From: Rhodoferax sp.
GTDB lineage: Bacteria > Pseudomonadota > Gammaproteobacteria > Burkholderiales > Burkholderiaceae_C
Assembly (NCBI GenBank): GCA_024236015.1
Contig: JACKLK010000012.1
Span: 62,001 to 126,000, forward strand
Length of the DNA stretch: 64,000 nucleotides
Reading direction: 5' to 3'
Part shown: positions 16,819-24,532 of the stretch, piece by piece
Position numbering within the stretch: the first letter of the stretch is position 1
How the letters are laid out: every line of letters starts with the position of its first letter
The notes under the pieces: generated by a model
The model's input: only the letters and a program-made list of their open reading frames with translations
What the model was told of the DNA's origin: nothing
The model's database searches: none
Position numbers and translations under genes: made by a program

Positions 16819-18111
16819 TTGGCCGCGCCAACGCGCAAGGCGGCGCGCAAGGCCGCCACCACCCGGGCCGAAGCAGGCCGCGGCACGAAACCCCGGATCG
16901 CACTGGCACTGGCCGGCGGCGGCCCGTTGGGAGCGATCTACGAGATCGGCGCCTTGTGCGCCCTCGAACAGTCGCTGACCGGCCTGGAGTTGAACCGGCT
17001 CGACCACTACGTGGGCGTGTCCGCCGGCGGCTTCATCGCGGCAGGCCTGGCCAACGGCATCTCGGCGCGCGACCTGTGCGCCTCCTTCATCGAAGGCGAC
17101 CCCAGCGGCCATGCCGTGTTCGACCCGGCCTGGCTGATGCAGCCGGCCACCGACGAGCTCATCCGCCGCGGCATCATGTGGCCCGGCCTCGTGCTCGGCG
17201 CCTTGTGGCGCCTGACAGCCGGCCGCAAGTCGCTGATGCATACGCTCGAGCACCTGGGCGCGGGCCTGCCGACCGGGGTGTTCTCCAACCGCAACATCCA
17301 TACCGAGCTGGCACGCCTGTTCGAGCGCGAGGGCTTCACCAACGACTTCCGCAAGCTCAAGAGCCGCCTGACCCTGGTCGCCACCAACCTCGACACCGGC
17401 GAGGCCGCGCCCTTCGGCAGCCCCGGCTGGGACCACGTGCCGATCTCGCAGGCGGTGCAGGCCAGCTCGGCCCTGCCCGGGCTGTATCCGCCGGTGGAGA
17501 TCGACGACCAGTATTACGTCGACGGCGCACTCAAGAAGACCTTGCATGCGTCGATGGCGATGGACCAGGGCGTGGATCTGATGTTGTGCCTCAATCCGCT
17601 GGTGCCGTTCGACGCCAGCATGCCGGAGTCGCCACGCGTGATGCAGCGCGGCCTGGCGCCGGAGCGCCGGCGCATACCGCGCATCATCGAAGGCGGCCTG
17701 CCATCGGTGCTGAGCCAGACTTTCCGCTCCATGATCCACTCGCGCATGGCACTGGGCATGAAGCACTACGAACGCGCCTATCCCGACACCGACATCGTGC
17801 TGATCGAGCCCGATCACCGCGACCCTGAGCTGTACCTGGCCAACACCTTCAGCTACCGCCAGCGCCGCCACCTGGCCGAACATGCCTTCCAGCAGACGCG
17901 CCAGATGCTGCGTTCACGCAAGACCGGCCTGTCGGCCAAGCTCTCGCGCCACGGCATCCACATCAACCATGCCGCGCTGGACGACCCCAAGGCCCACCTG
18001 TGCACCCCCTTGAAGCCGCCGACCCGTGTCGGCCGCGCCATTGCATCTTTGCAGGAAGTGATGGACGATCTGGGGCATATGGTCAAACACCACCCGACAG
18101 CGGCTGCGTGA
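16819..18111 (+). CDS. Patatin-like phospholipase/acyl hydrolase
   Basis: A 430-residue patatin-family lipase with the Ser/Asp dyad: GGGPLGAIYEIGAL (oxyanion loop), Ser68 in GVSAG and Asp235 in VDGALKK. The family frees fatty acids from phospholipids or neutral lipids. The best start is a TTG at 16819, one base after the phasin stop, implying coupled translation. The first 25 residues are Lys/Arg/Ala-rich like the phasin tail, so they may be a granule- or DNA-attaching leader or a shared low-complexity origin. A later start near residue 25 cannot be excluded. Context suggests release of stored lipid. Confidence 0.86.
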   Translation: MAAPTRKAARKAATTRAEAGRGTKPRIALALAGGGPLGAIYEIGALCALEQSLTGLELNRLDHYVGVSAGGFIAAGLANGISARDLCASFIEGDPSGHAVFDPAWLMQPATDELIRRGIMWPGLVLGALWRLTAGRKSLMHTLEHLGAGLPTGVFSNRNIHTELARLFEREGFTNDFRKLKSRLTLVATNLDTGEAAPFGSPGWDHVPISQAVQASSALPGLYPPVEIDDQYYVDGALKKTLHASMAMDQGVDLMLCLNPLVPFDASMPESPRVMQRGLAPERRRIPRIIEGGLPSVLSQTFRSMIHSRMALGMKHYERAYPDTDIVLIEPDHRDPELYLANTFSYRQRRHLAEHAFQQTRQMLRSRKTGLSAKLSRHGIHINHAALDDPKAHLCTPLKPPTRVGRAIASLQEVMDDLGHMVKHHPTAAA

Positions 18112-18215
18112 AATGAAGGCTGCGTCAAGCTTACACGATGGCCATCCCGGCTCGATGGGTTCGATTCCCGGCGGACCGGCACTGGCGTTGGGCGCGGAGA
18201 GCGCAGTGGTACACG

Positions 18216-18462
18216 GGCTGCGAAGGCCCGTGGGGCCCATGCGCGGCGCTTCGGTGCGGCGGTCGGGCGCTGAACGCGCCGACTGCCCTGCGGTGCTCGC
18301 TCTTGCGCCTGCATCGCGCAACTCACTGCGCGCCCTGCGGGCGCTCCGTTCAGACAGGCGCGATGAGAATGATGACGAACGCGCTTCGCGCGAGGCGCAA
18401 GACCTGCGCTCCTCGGCGCCGCACAGGCGCGCCGCGCATGGGCCCCACGGGCCTTCGCAGCC
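18216..18462. repeat. Long inverted-repeat element between patatin and TetR genes
   Basis: The 488-nt gap 18112-18599 has no convincing gene. It holds two exact 34-bp inverted arms, 18216-18249 and 18429-18462, around a 179-nt interior. The arms contain GGGCCCATGCGCGGC and its complement. The interior is itself rich in further imperfect complementarity (TTGCGCCT and GCGCGAAG-type segments). Translated frames across it give only Arg-rich low-complexity peptides. As RNA it could fold into a very long hairpin. The pattern looks like a dispersed intergenic element of Burkholderiales; a genome-wide copy number is needed to say so. Confidence 0.7.
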
Positions 18463-18599
18463 AGGCTGTGGCTTGCCGTCACGCCACGACCAACCGACCG
18501 GCGCTTTCAGTGCAACGTTCACCGCAGTGCCCGCGCCGGGGCCGGCCTGCCGCGACGCGCATCGAAGCCACAGCAAGGCGCGGGCGCGGAGCAACTGAC

Positions 18600-19265
18600 A
18601 TGGCCAAGAAAGCCCCTCGCCGCACCGCCGAGCGCATCCTCGAAGTCACGCTGGAGCTGTTCAACCGCTTCGGCGAACCCAATGTGTCGACCACGCTGAT
18701 CTCGGCCGAACTCAACATCAGCCCCGGCAACCTGTATTACCACTACCCGGCCAAGGACGAGCTGATCAATTCGCTGTTCGATCGCTTCGAACGCTCGCTC
18801 ACCGAACTGCTCAACGCCAGCGACGGCGTGCGTGATGTCGAGGATGCCTGGTTCTTCATGCACAGCCTGTTCGAGCTGATCTGGCAATACCGCTTCCTGT
18901 ACCGCGACCTGAACGACCTGCTGTCGAAGAACCGGCGCCTGGAAACCCATGTGCAGACCATGCTCAAGAACAAGACGCGCTCGATCCGCGCCATGCTCGA
19001 CGGCATGAGCCGCTCGGGCGCGGTCAGCATCGATTCGCGCGAGGTCGAGCCGACCGCCACCAGCATGGTGGTGGTGCTGACCTACTGGCTGAGCTTCGAA
19101 TACGTGCGCGACCCACGCAAGGCACTCGAGCCCGAAAGCGCCGAAGCCGCACTGCTGCGCGGCGCCCACCATGTGCTCAACCTGCTGGTGCCCTACCTCG
19201 AGCAGGGCCAGCGCATGCACCTGCTGACGCTGGTCGGGGCCTACGACAAGCCTGCGGCGACCTGA
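18600..19265 (+). CDS. TetR/AcrR family transcriptional regulator
   Basis: A 221-residue TetR-type repressor. The N-terminal helix-turn-helix is clear: RILEVTLELFNRFGEPNVSTTLISAEL followed by NISPGNLYYHYPAKDELINSLF. The C-terminal ligand domain is all-helical, with FFMHSLFELIWQYRFLYRDL near residue 85, as in TetR proteins of lipid metabolism. The ATG at 18600 lies just after the inverted-repeat element; the frame upstream is open only through that repeat. Sited between the patatin and wax ester synthase genes, it probably controls the lipid locus, perhaps through the palindrome at 21003-21022. Ligand unknown; an acyl-CoA is a reasonable guess. Confidence 0.88.
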   Translation: MAKKAPRRTAERILEVTLELFNRFGEPNVSTTLISAELNISPGNLYYHYPAKDELINSLFDRFERSLTELLNASDGVRDVEDAWFFMHSLFELIWQYRFLYRDLNDLLSKNRRLETHVQTMLKNKTRSIRAMLDGMSRSGAVSIDSREVEPTATSMVVVLTYWLSFEYVRDPRKALEPESAEAALLRGAHHVLNLLVPYLEQGQRMHLLTLVGAYDKPAAT

Positions 19266-19300
19266 GTCCGACGGCCACGCCCGGCCTCAGGCGATCACTC

Positions 19301-20893
19301 TCACTCGTTCCAGGGCAACATCAGCGTCAACAGCGACAGCTTGGCGAACTCCGGCTCGAAGCCATTGATGATGTTCTGCGGGTCGGAACACAGCTGCGTG
19401 TCGGTGATCACGCCGAACTGCACGCCGCCGCCGTAGCTGAGGATGGACACACCGAGCCCGACCGAACCGCTTTGCGGCACCCAGAACAGGCTTTGCTCCA
19501 GCGTCGACCCCAGGAACCTGAGTTTTTCGCGCGGCCCGGGCACGTTCGTCATCACCGCCGTCGTCTTGCGCGAGAACAGGTTCAGCAAGGCATCCTGCGC
19601 CGGCTTGATCAGCAGGCCGGCAACCGCCAGCAGGCCGAAGGCCAGCAACGGCTGCAGGCTGCCCTTGAGTTCGCGCATGCGCCGGCGCACCTCGTAGACC
19701 CGCTCGACGGGGTTCTCCAGCCCGATCGGCAGCACCACCGGCGCCAGGCCGAACCGGTTGCCCAGCTTGTAGGCCTCGTCCAGCGGACGCAGGTTGACCG
19801 GCACCATGGCCCGGATCTCCTTGCCCTGGACCTTGTCGCCCTTGGCGCGCAGGTAGGCACCGATGGCGCCGGCCACGCAGCTGAGCAACACGTCGTTGAT
19901 CGAGCAGTTCAGCGCCTTGCCGACCGCACGCACCTCGTTCAGCGGAATCGGCTCGCACCAGGCGACCCGCTTGTGGTTGCCCGGGGTTCCCTTGAGGCGG
20001 GTCGGCGAGTCGTCGGGCATCAGCGCGAGCGCCGAGGCATCGCGCATCAGCTGGTAGGCCAGGCGCGCCACCTCGGCGCCGCCGGCCATGCCCTTCTCGA
20101 CGCCTTTCTGGGGTTCGGCCAGCAGGTCGAACGCGCCGGCCACACCTTCGCCGGCGCTGCCGATGGCTTTCACGGCCAGGCCGGTGAAGGGCCGGATGAA
20201 GGTCTCGGCGATCCAGTCCTGCACGTCGTGGCCGTCGCCGGCTCCATGGCTCGATGCGGGCGCGGGCGCAGGCGGCGGCGCACCGCCGTCGACCAGCGAC
20301 TGCGTGACCGCGATCAGCGCAATGCCGTCGGCGATGCAGTGGTGGATACGCACCATCATGGCCGAGCCGCCCTGGTAGTCCTCCACGAGGTGGAACTGCC
20401 ACAACGGCCGGCGCATGTCCAGCGGCGTCATCGCCAGCTCGGCAAGGCGGTCCTGCAACGCCTCCTGCTCACGTCCCCTGGGTTTGCGCGCCAGCGTCTC
20501 GGTGACCACGTGGTGATCGATGGCAAACCCGGCATCCTCGACCCAGCTCGCGCCGGCGGCGTCATGCTCGACGCGCTGGCGGAACCGCGGGTATTGCAGC
20601 AGCCGCTCGGTGATGCGCTGGCACAGGTCCTCGCGCCGGATGCCCGGCTTGAGCACCCAGACACCGACAATCATCATCAGGTTGGACGCGCCGTCCATGC
20701 GCAGCCAGGCGGTGTCGACCTTGCTCATGCGTTCGCCGGCAACCGCCCCCGACACGGCGCCGACCGCCGCACCGACGCCGTCACGCACCGTGCCCGCCGC
20801 GCGCCGAGCCGCCTTTCGCACCCGTTTCGCGGCCGTGCCGGCGCCGCGGGAACCAGGCTGGGCGGCTTTGCCGGTGATGATGCGGGTGACCAT
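19301..20893 (-). CDS. Wax ester synthase / diacylglycerol acyltransferase (WS/DGAT)
   Basis: A 530-residue WS/DGAT enzyme that esterifies fatty alcohol or diacylglycerol with acyl-CoA. The catalytic HHxxxDG motif is HHCIADG at residues 184-190; PLWQFHLVEDY precedes it. The C-terminal DUF1298 part has NDVLLSCVAGAIGAYL, TNVPGPREKLRFLG and PQSGSVGLGVSILSYGG. The family core begins near Met56 (MSKVDTAWLRMDG); the first 55 residues are a basic Ala/Arg-rich extension, recalling the tails of the phasin and patatin genes. ATG start at 20893. It would use alcohol from the reductase at 13995-15992. Confidence 0.92.
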   Translation of the reverse strand: MVTRIITGKAAQPGSRGAGTAAKRVRKAARRAAGTVRDGVGAAVGAVSGAVAGERMSKVDTAWLRMDGASNLMMIVGVWVLKPGIRREDLCQRITERLLQYPRFRQRVEHDAAGASWVEDAGFAIDHHVVTETLARKPRGREQEALQDRLAELAMTPLDMRRPLWQFHLVEDYQGGSAMMVRIHHCIADGIALIAVTQSLVDGGAPPPAPAPASSHGAGDGHDVQDWIAETFIRPFTGLAVKAIGSAGEGVAGAFDLLAEPQKGVEKGMAGGAEVARLAYQLMRDASALALMPDDSPTRLKGTPGNHKRVAWCEPIPLNEVRAVGKALNCSINDVLLSCVAGAIGAYLRAKGDKVQGKEIRAMVPVNLRPLDEAYKLGNRFGLAPVVLPIGLENPVERVYEVRRRMRELKGSLQPLLAFGLLAVAGLLIKPAQDALLNLFSRKTTAVMTNVPGPREKLRFLGSTLEQSLFWVPQSGSVGLGVSILSYGGGVQFGVITDTQLCSDPQNIINGFEPEFAKLSLLTLMLPWNE

Positions 20894-21002
20894 GGATGTC
20901 GTCTCCGGGTGGGCCGCTGGCCGCGGCGCGCGAAAAAAAGAGTGCAGGAGGCCCTGCGCTGGTTATTGTGGCGTCAAAAGCCGGCTTAAGATACCGCAAG
21001 AC

Positions 21003-21022
21003 CATTGCGCGTTTGCGCAATG
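21003..21022. promoter_or_regulatory. Perfect 20-bp palindrome in the WS/DGAT-ACBP divergent region
   Basis: Eight-base arms CATTGCGC and GCGCAATG flank GTTT. The site is 45-64 nt upstream of the acyl-CoA-binding protein start and about 110 nt upstream of the WS/DGAT start, in a 173-nt divergent promoter region. Length and symmetry suit a TetR-family operator, and a TetR gene lies next to the WS/DGAT gene. A weak TTATTG / TAAGAT promoter pair lies just upstream for the acyl-CoA-binding protein gene, which would place the palindrome at or after the transcription start. Confidence 0.5.
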
Positions 21023-21066
21023 CACCAACCCGATCCGAGACCGGACACACCCAGGAGCACATCCCC

Positions 21067-21321
21067 ATGGCCGACCTGAAGAAGCAATTCGAAGCCGCCG
21101 CTGCCAACTCGAAGAACCTGAGCGAACGCCCCGACAACGCCACGCTGCTCAAGATCTACGCGCTGTACAAGCAAGGCAGCAACGGCGACAACACCGACAA
21201 GAAACCCGGCTTCGGCGACATGGTCGGCCGCGCCAAGTGGGACGCCTGGAACGCGCTCAAGGGCACGTCGCAGGAAGACGCGATGCAGCAATACATCGAC
21301 CTGATCGAATCGCTCAGCTGA
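21067..21321 (+). CDS. Acyl-CoA-binding protein (ACBP)
   Basis: An 84-residue four-helix protein with the full ACBP signature: LLKIYALYKQGSNGDN, then KPGFGDMVGRAKWDAWNALKG and SQEDAMQQYIDLIESL. It binds long-chain acyl-CoA esters in the cytoplasm and carries them to acyltransferases. Bacterial ACBPs are not common, and one facing a WS/DGAT gene suggests it delivers acyl-CoA for wax ester or triacylglycerol synthesis. The ATG at 21067 begins the family sequence directly; the open frame upstream (from 20896) covers the promoter and is not family-like. Confidence 0.92.
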   Translation: MADLKKQFEAAAANSKNLSERPDNATLLKIYALYKQGSNGDNTDKKPGFGDMVGRAKWDAWNALKGTSQEDAMQQYIDLIESLS

Positions 21322-21356
21322 CCCTGCACACCCCCCGCGGCCGCGGCACCCTGCCC

Positions 21357-22607
21357 TCAGGGGCCGATGACGCCGCGTTCGCGCAAGGCCTGCAGCTGCG
21401 CGTCACTGACGCCGACCTCGCGCAGCACCGCCTCGGTGTCCTGGCCCAGCGCGGGTGCATTGCGCCGGTGGCTGCCCGGCGTGCGCGACAACTTCGGCAC
21501 GAAGCCCGGCACGGCCACCTGCGTTCCATCCTCCAGTTGCACCGACGACAACATGCCGCGCGCCGCGTAATGCGGGTCGGCGGCGATGTCGGCAATGGTG
21601 TAGATGCGCCCGGCCGGCACCGCCGCCTGTTCGAGCGCCTGCAACACGTCGCCCGCCGGCAGGGTGCCGGCCCAGGCGCCGATGGCGGCGTCGATCTCGT
21701 CGACCCGCGCAACCCGCCCGGCGTTGTCGGCCAGCGCCGGGTCCTGCCCCAGGTCGTCGCGCCCGATCGTCCGCATCAAGCGCTTGAAGATGCTGTCGCC
21801 ATTGCCCGCGATGATGGCCCAGGAGCCGTCCGCGCACTGGTAGGCGTTGGTGGGCGCAATACCCGGCAAGGCACTTCCCGAAGGCCCGCGCACCGCGCCG
21901 AACACGCCGTATTCCGGCAGCAGGCTTTCCATGCAGTTGAACACGGCCTCGTACAAGGCCACGTCGACCACCTGGCCCAGGCCTTTCGGATGTTCGGCGC
22001 TGACGGTTGCATGCCGATGCTGCAAGGCCATCAGGATGCCGATCACGCCGTGCAGCGACGCCAGCGTGTCGCCGATGCTGATGCCCACGCGTACCGGCAC
22101 CCGGCCGGGTTCGCCGGTCAGGTGGCGCAGGCCGCCCATGGCCTCGGCCACGACGCCGAAGCCGGGGCGATCGCGGTAGGGACCGGTCTGTCCGTAGCCG
22201 CTGATGCGCAGCATGATCAGCGCCGGATTGGCCGCCTGCAGCACCTCCGGGCCCAGCCCCCAGCCCTCCATCGCACCGGGCCGGAAATTCTCGATCAGCA
22301 CGTCGGCCTGCGCGGCCAGGCTGCGCACGATGTCCTGTGCCTCGCGCTGGCGCAGGTCCAGCGCCACGGAGCGCTTGTTGCGCGACTGCACCTGCCACCA
22401 GACCGAGGTGCCGTCCTTGAGCAGCCGCCACTTGCGCAGCGGGTCGCCGCCGGCGCCGCCCTTGCCCGTCGGGTCGGGGGGCGGTTCGAACTTGATCACG
22501 TCGGCGCCGAAATCGGCCAGGGTCTTGGCCGCGAACGGGCCGGCGATCAGCTGGCCGAGTTCGAGCACCCGCAGCCCGGCCAGCGGCCCCGCCGATGCCG
22601 CCGTCAT
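21357..22607 (-). CDS. Family III CoA-transferase (CaiB/BaiF type)
   Basis: A 416-residue member of the formyl-CoA transferase/acyl-CoA racemase superfamily. Seen: GLRVLELGQLIAGPFAAKTLADFGADVIKFE at the N-terminus, KRSVALDLRQ, LIENFRPGAMEGWGLG, ISGYGQTGPYRDRPGFG with the following acidic/glycine segment, and ALQHR. The second domain closes with LGQDTEAVLREVG. These enzymes move CoA between carboxylic acids. The substrate is not evident; a dicarboxylate or fatty acid is possible given the lipid genes. Its start overlaps the stop of the PHA-system gene (22604-22607), so the two form one transcript reading leftward. Confidence 0.88.
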   Translation of the reverse strand: MTAASAGPLAGLRVLELGQLIAGPFAAKTLADFGADVIKFEPPPDPTGKGGAGGDPLRKWRLLKDGTSVWWQVQSRNKRSVALDLRQREAQDIVRSLAAQADVLIENFRPGAMEGWGLGPEVLQAANPALIMLRISGYGQTGPYRDRPGFGVVAEAMGGLRHLTGEPGRVPVRVGISIGDTLASLHGVIGILMALQHRHATVSAEHPKGLGQVVDVALYEAVFNCMESLLPEYGVFGAVRGPSGSALPGIAPTNAYQCADGSWAIIAGNGDSIFKRLMRTIGRDDLGQDPALADNAGRVARVDEIDAAIGAWAGTLPAGDVLQALEQAAVPAGRIYTIADIAADPHYAARGMLSSVQLEDGTQVAVPGFVPKLSRTPGSHRRNAPALGQDTEAVLREVGVSDAQLQALRERGVIGP

Positions 22608-22957
22608 TTCTTCGTCGCCGGCTTCTTGACGGCGGCGGCGGCGGTCTTGCCAGCGCCGCCGGCTGGCGGCTCCGGCAGCAACTGGTTCAGCATCTCGGTG
22701 ATCTCGGCCTCGATCCGGCCCTTGAAGGCGCCGACCAGGAAACCCAGCTTGGCATCGAGTTCGAAGCGGTCCTTGGTCACCTGCAGCTCGCCCTGCACGC
22801 CCGAGCGGCTGAAGCAGACCTTGTCGGCGCTGCGCCCTTCCTCGTAGGTGCAGCTCATGCCCAGGTCGTTCTCGACCTGCTCGGCCCAGTTGAAAGCGAT
22901 CTTGCGCGCCTCCTTCAGGCCCAGCGCATGTTTGCGCACGATATGTAGATCAGCCAC
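22604..22957 (-). CDS. Polyhydroxyalkanoic acid system family protein
   Basis: A 117-residue protein of the small family found in PHA granule regions (PHA_gran_rgn). Seen: DLHIVRKHALGLKEARKIAFNWAEQVENDLGM, then a beta-rich middle (YEEGRSADKVCFSRSGVQGEL) and FKGRIEAEITEMLNQLL. A Lys/Ala-rich C-terminal tail (KTAAAAVKKPATKK) again matches the tails seen on the phasin. The molecular role of the family is not established to my knowledge. It is first in a two-gene minus-strand operon with the CoA-transferase and adds to the storage-lipid theme of the region. Confidence 0.85.
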   Translation of the reverse strand: MADLHIVRKHALGLKEARKIAFNWAEQVENDLGMSCTYEEGRSADKVCFSRSGVQGELQVTKDRFELDAKLGFLVGAFKGRIEAEITEMLNQLLPEPPAGGAGKTAAAAVKKPATKK

Positions 22958-22972
22958 GCTGCGTCTCCCGGT

Positions 22973-24031
22973 TCATGGTGTTCGGCCCGCGCGCTCCAGA
23001 GCGTCGCGCCGTTCGGCCGGCGGCAGTTCCGCGATCTGCCCCACCGCATGATAAAACGCCGGCCAGTTGCCGCCCTGGCGGGCGAACAGCGCCTCGAACT
23101 GCGGCACCAGGCCGTCGTAGGCCGCCTGCGCGCCCAGGCTGGCATTGTTGGCCTGCGCCACCCAGCGGTCGTAGCCGGCGTAGCCGCCCCACTGCGTCTT
23201 GAGCGCGGCATACCGTTCGCGGAAGGCCTGCATCACCTGCTGCTTGCGTCGCAGCAGCGCGTCGCGCTCGCCGGTGTCCGCATCCCGGTAGACCTGGGCG
23301 AGTTCGGTACGGGTCGCCAGCACCAGTGCCCGGAATTCACGCCGGCGCGCATCGAAGGCGGTGTATTGCGCTCGCGCCTCCTGCGATGCCTGCTCCTGCA
23401 ACCAGCGCGCACCGCCGATGCGCTCGACCGTGGTCGCGAACGACTCGTTGAACATGGTGTCGTCGCGCGCATACACCACCTGGTGCGACAACTCGTGGAA
23501 CAGCAACCGCGCCAGCTCGCCCTCCGGGTAGTGGATGAAGGTGTTCAGCAGCGGGTCGCCGCCGGCCCAGTTCATCCAGCCCAGCGTCGAATACGCCGGC
23601 ACGCCGTAGACGCTGACCTCCAGCCCGCGCGCGCGCAGACGTTCGGCCTCGCGCTGCGCCGCGGCCTCGTCGAAATAGCCGCGGTAGGACACGCAGCCGA
23701 GCACCGGAAAACACCAGGTGTGCAGCGTCAGCGACAGCTCGGGCGCCGCCACCACGTTCCAGACCACGGACGGGCGGCCCAGGTCCGCATAACTGCGGTA
23801 GCTCGGGTTGTCCGGCAGCGCCAGTTCGGTCACCGCGAATGCGCGCATGCGCTGCGTCAGCTGCAGCCGTTCCTTGAGCGACGGGGGCGTCTGGGCATCG
23901 GCCAGCCACTGCGTGACCGGCCGCGACGCATGCATCAGCCGCAGATGCCCGCCCACCGACTGCCAGTAATACTGCGTGTCCGCGCATCCCGCCAGCACCA
24001 GCAGGCCCAGGCCGGCCAACGCCATGCGCAT
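22973..24031 (-). CDS. Lipoprotein zinc aminopeptidase (HExxH; aminopeptidase family PF10023-like)
   Basis: A protein of about 352 residues with a lipoprotein signal (MRMALAGLGLLVLAGC) and a zinc-protease site LLFHELSHQVVYARDDTMFNESFATTVE: HELSH plus the downstream Glu. This combination and GYFDEAAAQREAERLRARG match the predicted aminopeptidase family common in proteobacteria. It should sit in the periplasm, anchored at the outer or inner membrane. I chose the ATG at 24031 because it gives a compact signal; the ATG at 24100 would add 23 residues, and the frame is open to 24253. No strong ribosome site decides. It lies 15 nt upstream of the PHA-system gene on the same strand. Confidence 0.8.
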   Translation of the reverse strand: MRMALAGLGLLVLAGCADTQYYWQSVGGHLRLMHASRPVTQWLADAQTPPSLKERLQLTQRMRAFAVTELALPDNPSYRSYADLGRPSVVWNVVAAPELSLTLHTWCFPVLGCVSYRGYFDEAAAQREAERLRARGLEVSVYGVPAYSTLGWMNWAGGDPLLNTFIHYPEGELARLLFHELSHQVVYARDDTMFNESFATTVERIGGARWLQEQASQEARAQYTAFDARRREFRALVLATRTELAQVYRDADTGERDALLRRKQQVMQAFRERYAALKTQWGGYAGYDRWVAQANNASLGAQAAYDGLVPQFEALFARQGGNWPAFYHAVGQIAELPPAERRDALERAGRTP

Positions 24032-24179
24032 GCCCCGCGCCAGCTGGCCCGCGAACCGGGCTCCGGCCTTCCAACCCCGTGACGCCGCATCGTGTGCCAT
24101 GGCCGGATTGTGCTGCAAGCCGCCACGCGCTCGTGCGTCCGGTGGCTTTCGCGCCCCAGCTCGCTTATGCTCGAAGCCG

Positions 24180-24485
24180 ATGCTTCGACTCACCCAGGCC
24201 CCCAACCTCGCGATTGCCACGTTGTGGGCCGATGCCCTGTGCAACGAAGGCATCGAGGCCAGCGTGCAGCGGCAGTTCCTGGTCGGCGTGGCCGGCGAGT
24301 TGCCGCCGGACCAGTGCCTGCCCGAGGTCTGGCTGACCCATGACCAGCAGGAAACCCGGGCGCGCGCGCTGCTGTTCGACCTGCAGCACGTGCCGCAGCG
24401 GCGCTGGCACTGCAGCTGCGGCGAGCTGGTCGAAGGCGGCTTCGAGCAATGCTGGAACTGCCAGGCCTTGATGCCCCGGACCTGA
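24180..24485 (+). CDS. DUF2007-like small protein with C-terminal zinc-ribbon cysteines
   Basis: A 101-residue protein. The first part (LRLTQAPNLAIATLWADALCNEGIEASVQ) resembles the DUF2007 'putative signal transducing' fold. The end has a cysteine set WHCSCGELVEGGFEQCWNCQA, i.e. CxC and CxxC, likely a zinc ribbon. ATG start at 24180; it is divergent from the lipoprotein gene. Function unknown. Confidence 0.75.
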   Translation: MLRLTQAPNLAIATLWADALCNEGIEASVQRQFLVGVAGELPPDQCLPEVWLTHDQQETRARALLFDLQHVPQRRWHCSCGELVEGGFEQCWNCQALMPRT

Positions 24486-24496
24486 GCCCCGGCCCG

Positions 24497-24518
24497 GCCC
24501 GGCCCGCAACGGCCGGGC
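24497..24518. terminator. GC-rich hairpin between convergent genes
   Basis: Arms GCCCGGCC (24497-24504) and GGCCGGGC (24511-24518) with loop CGCAAC, between the DUF2007-like gene and the SDR gene that ends at 24533. There is no run of T on either side, so intrinsic termination is only possible, not shown. Confidence 0.35.
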
Positions 24519-24532
24519 GACCCGTGTGGCGA

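Noticed and set aside
18113..18598. Open frames across the inverted-repeat element
   Set aside because: Arg-rich low-complexity peptides in every frame on both strands; no start signal.
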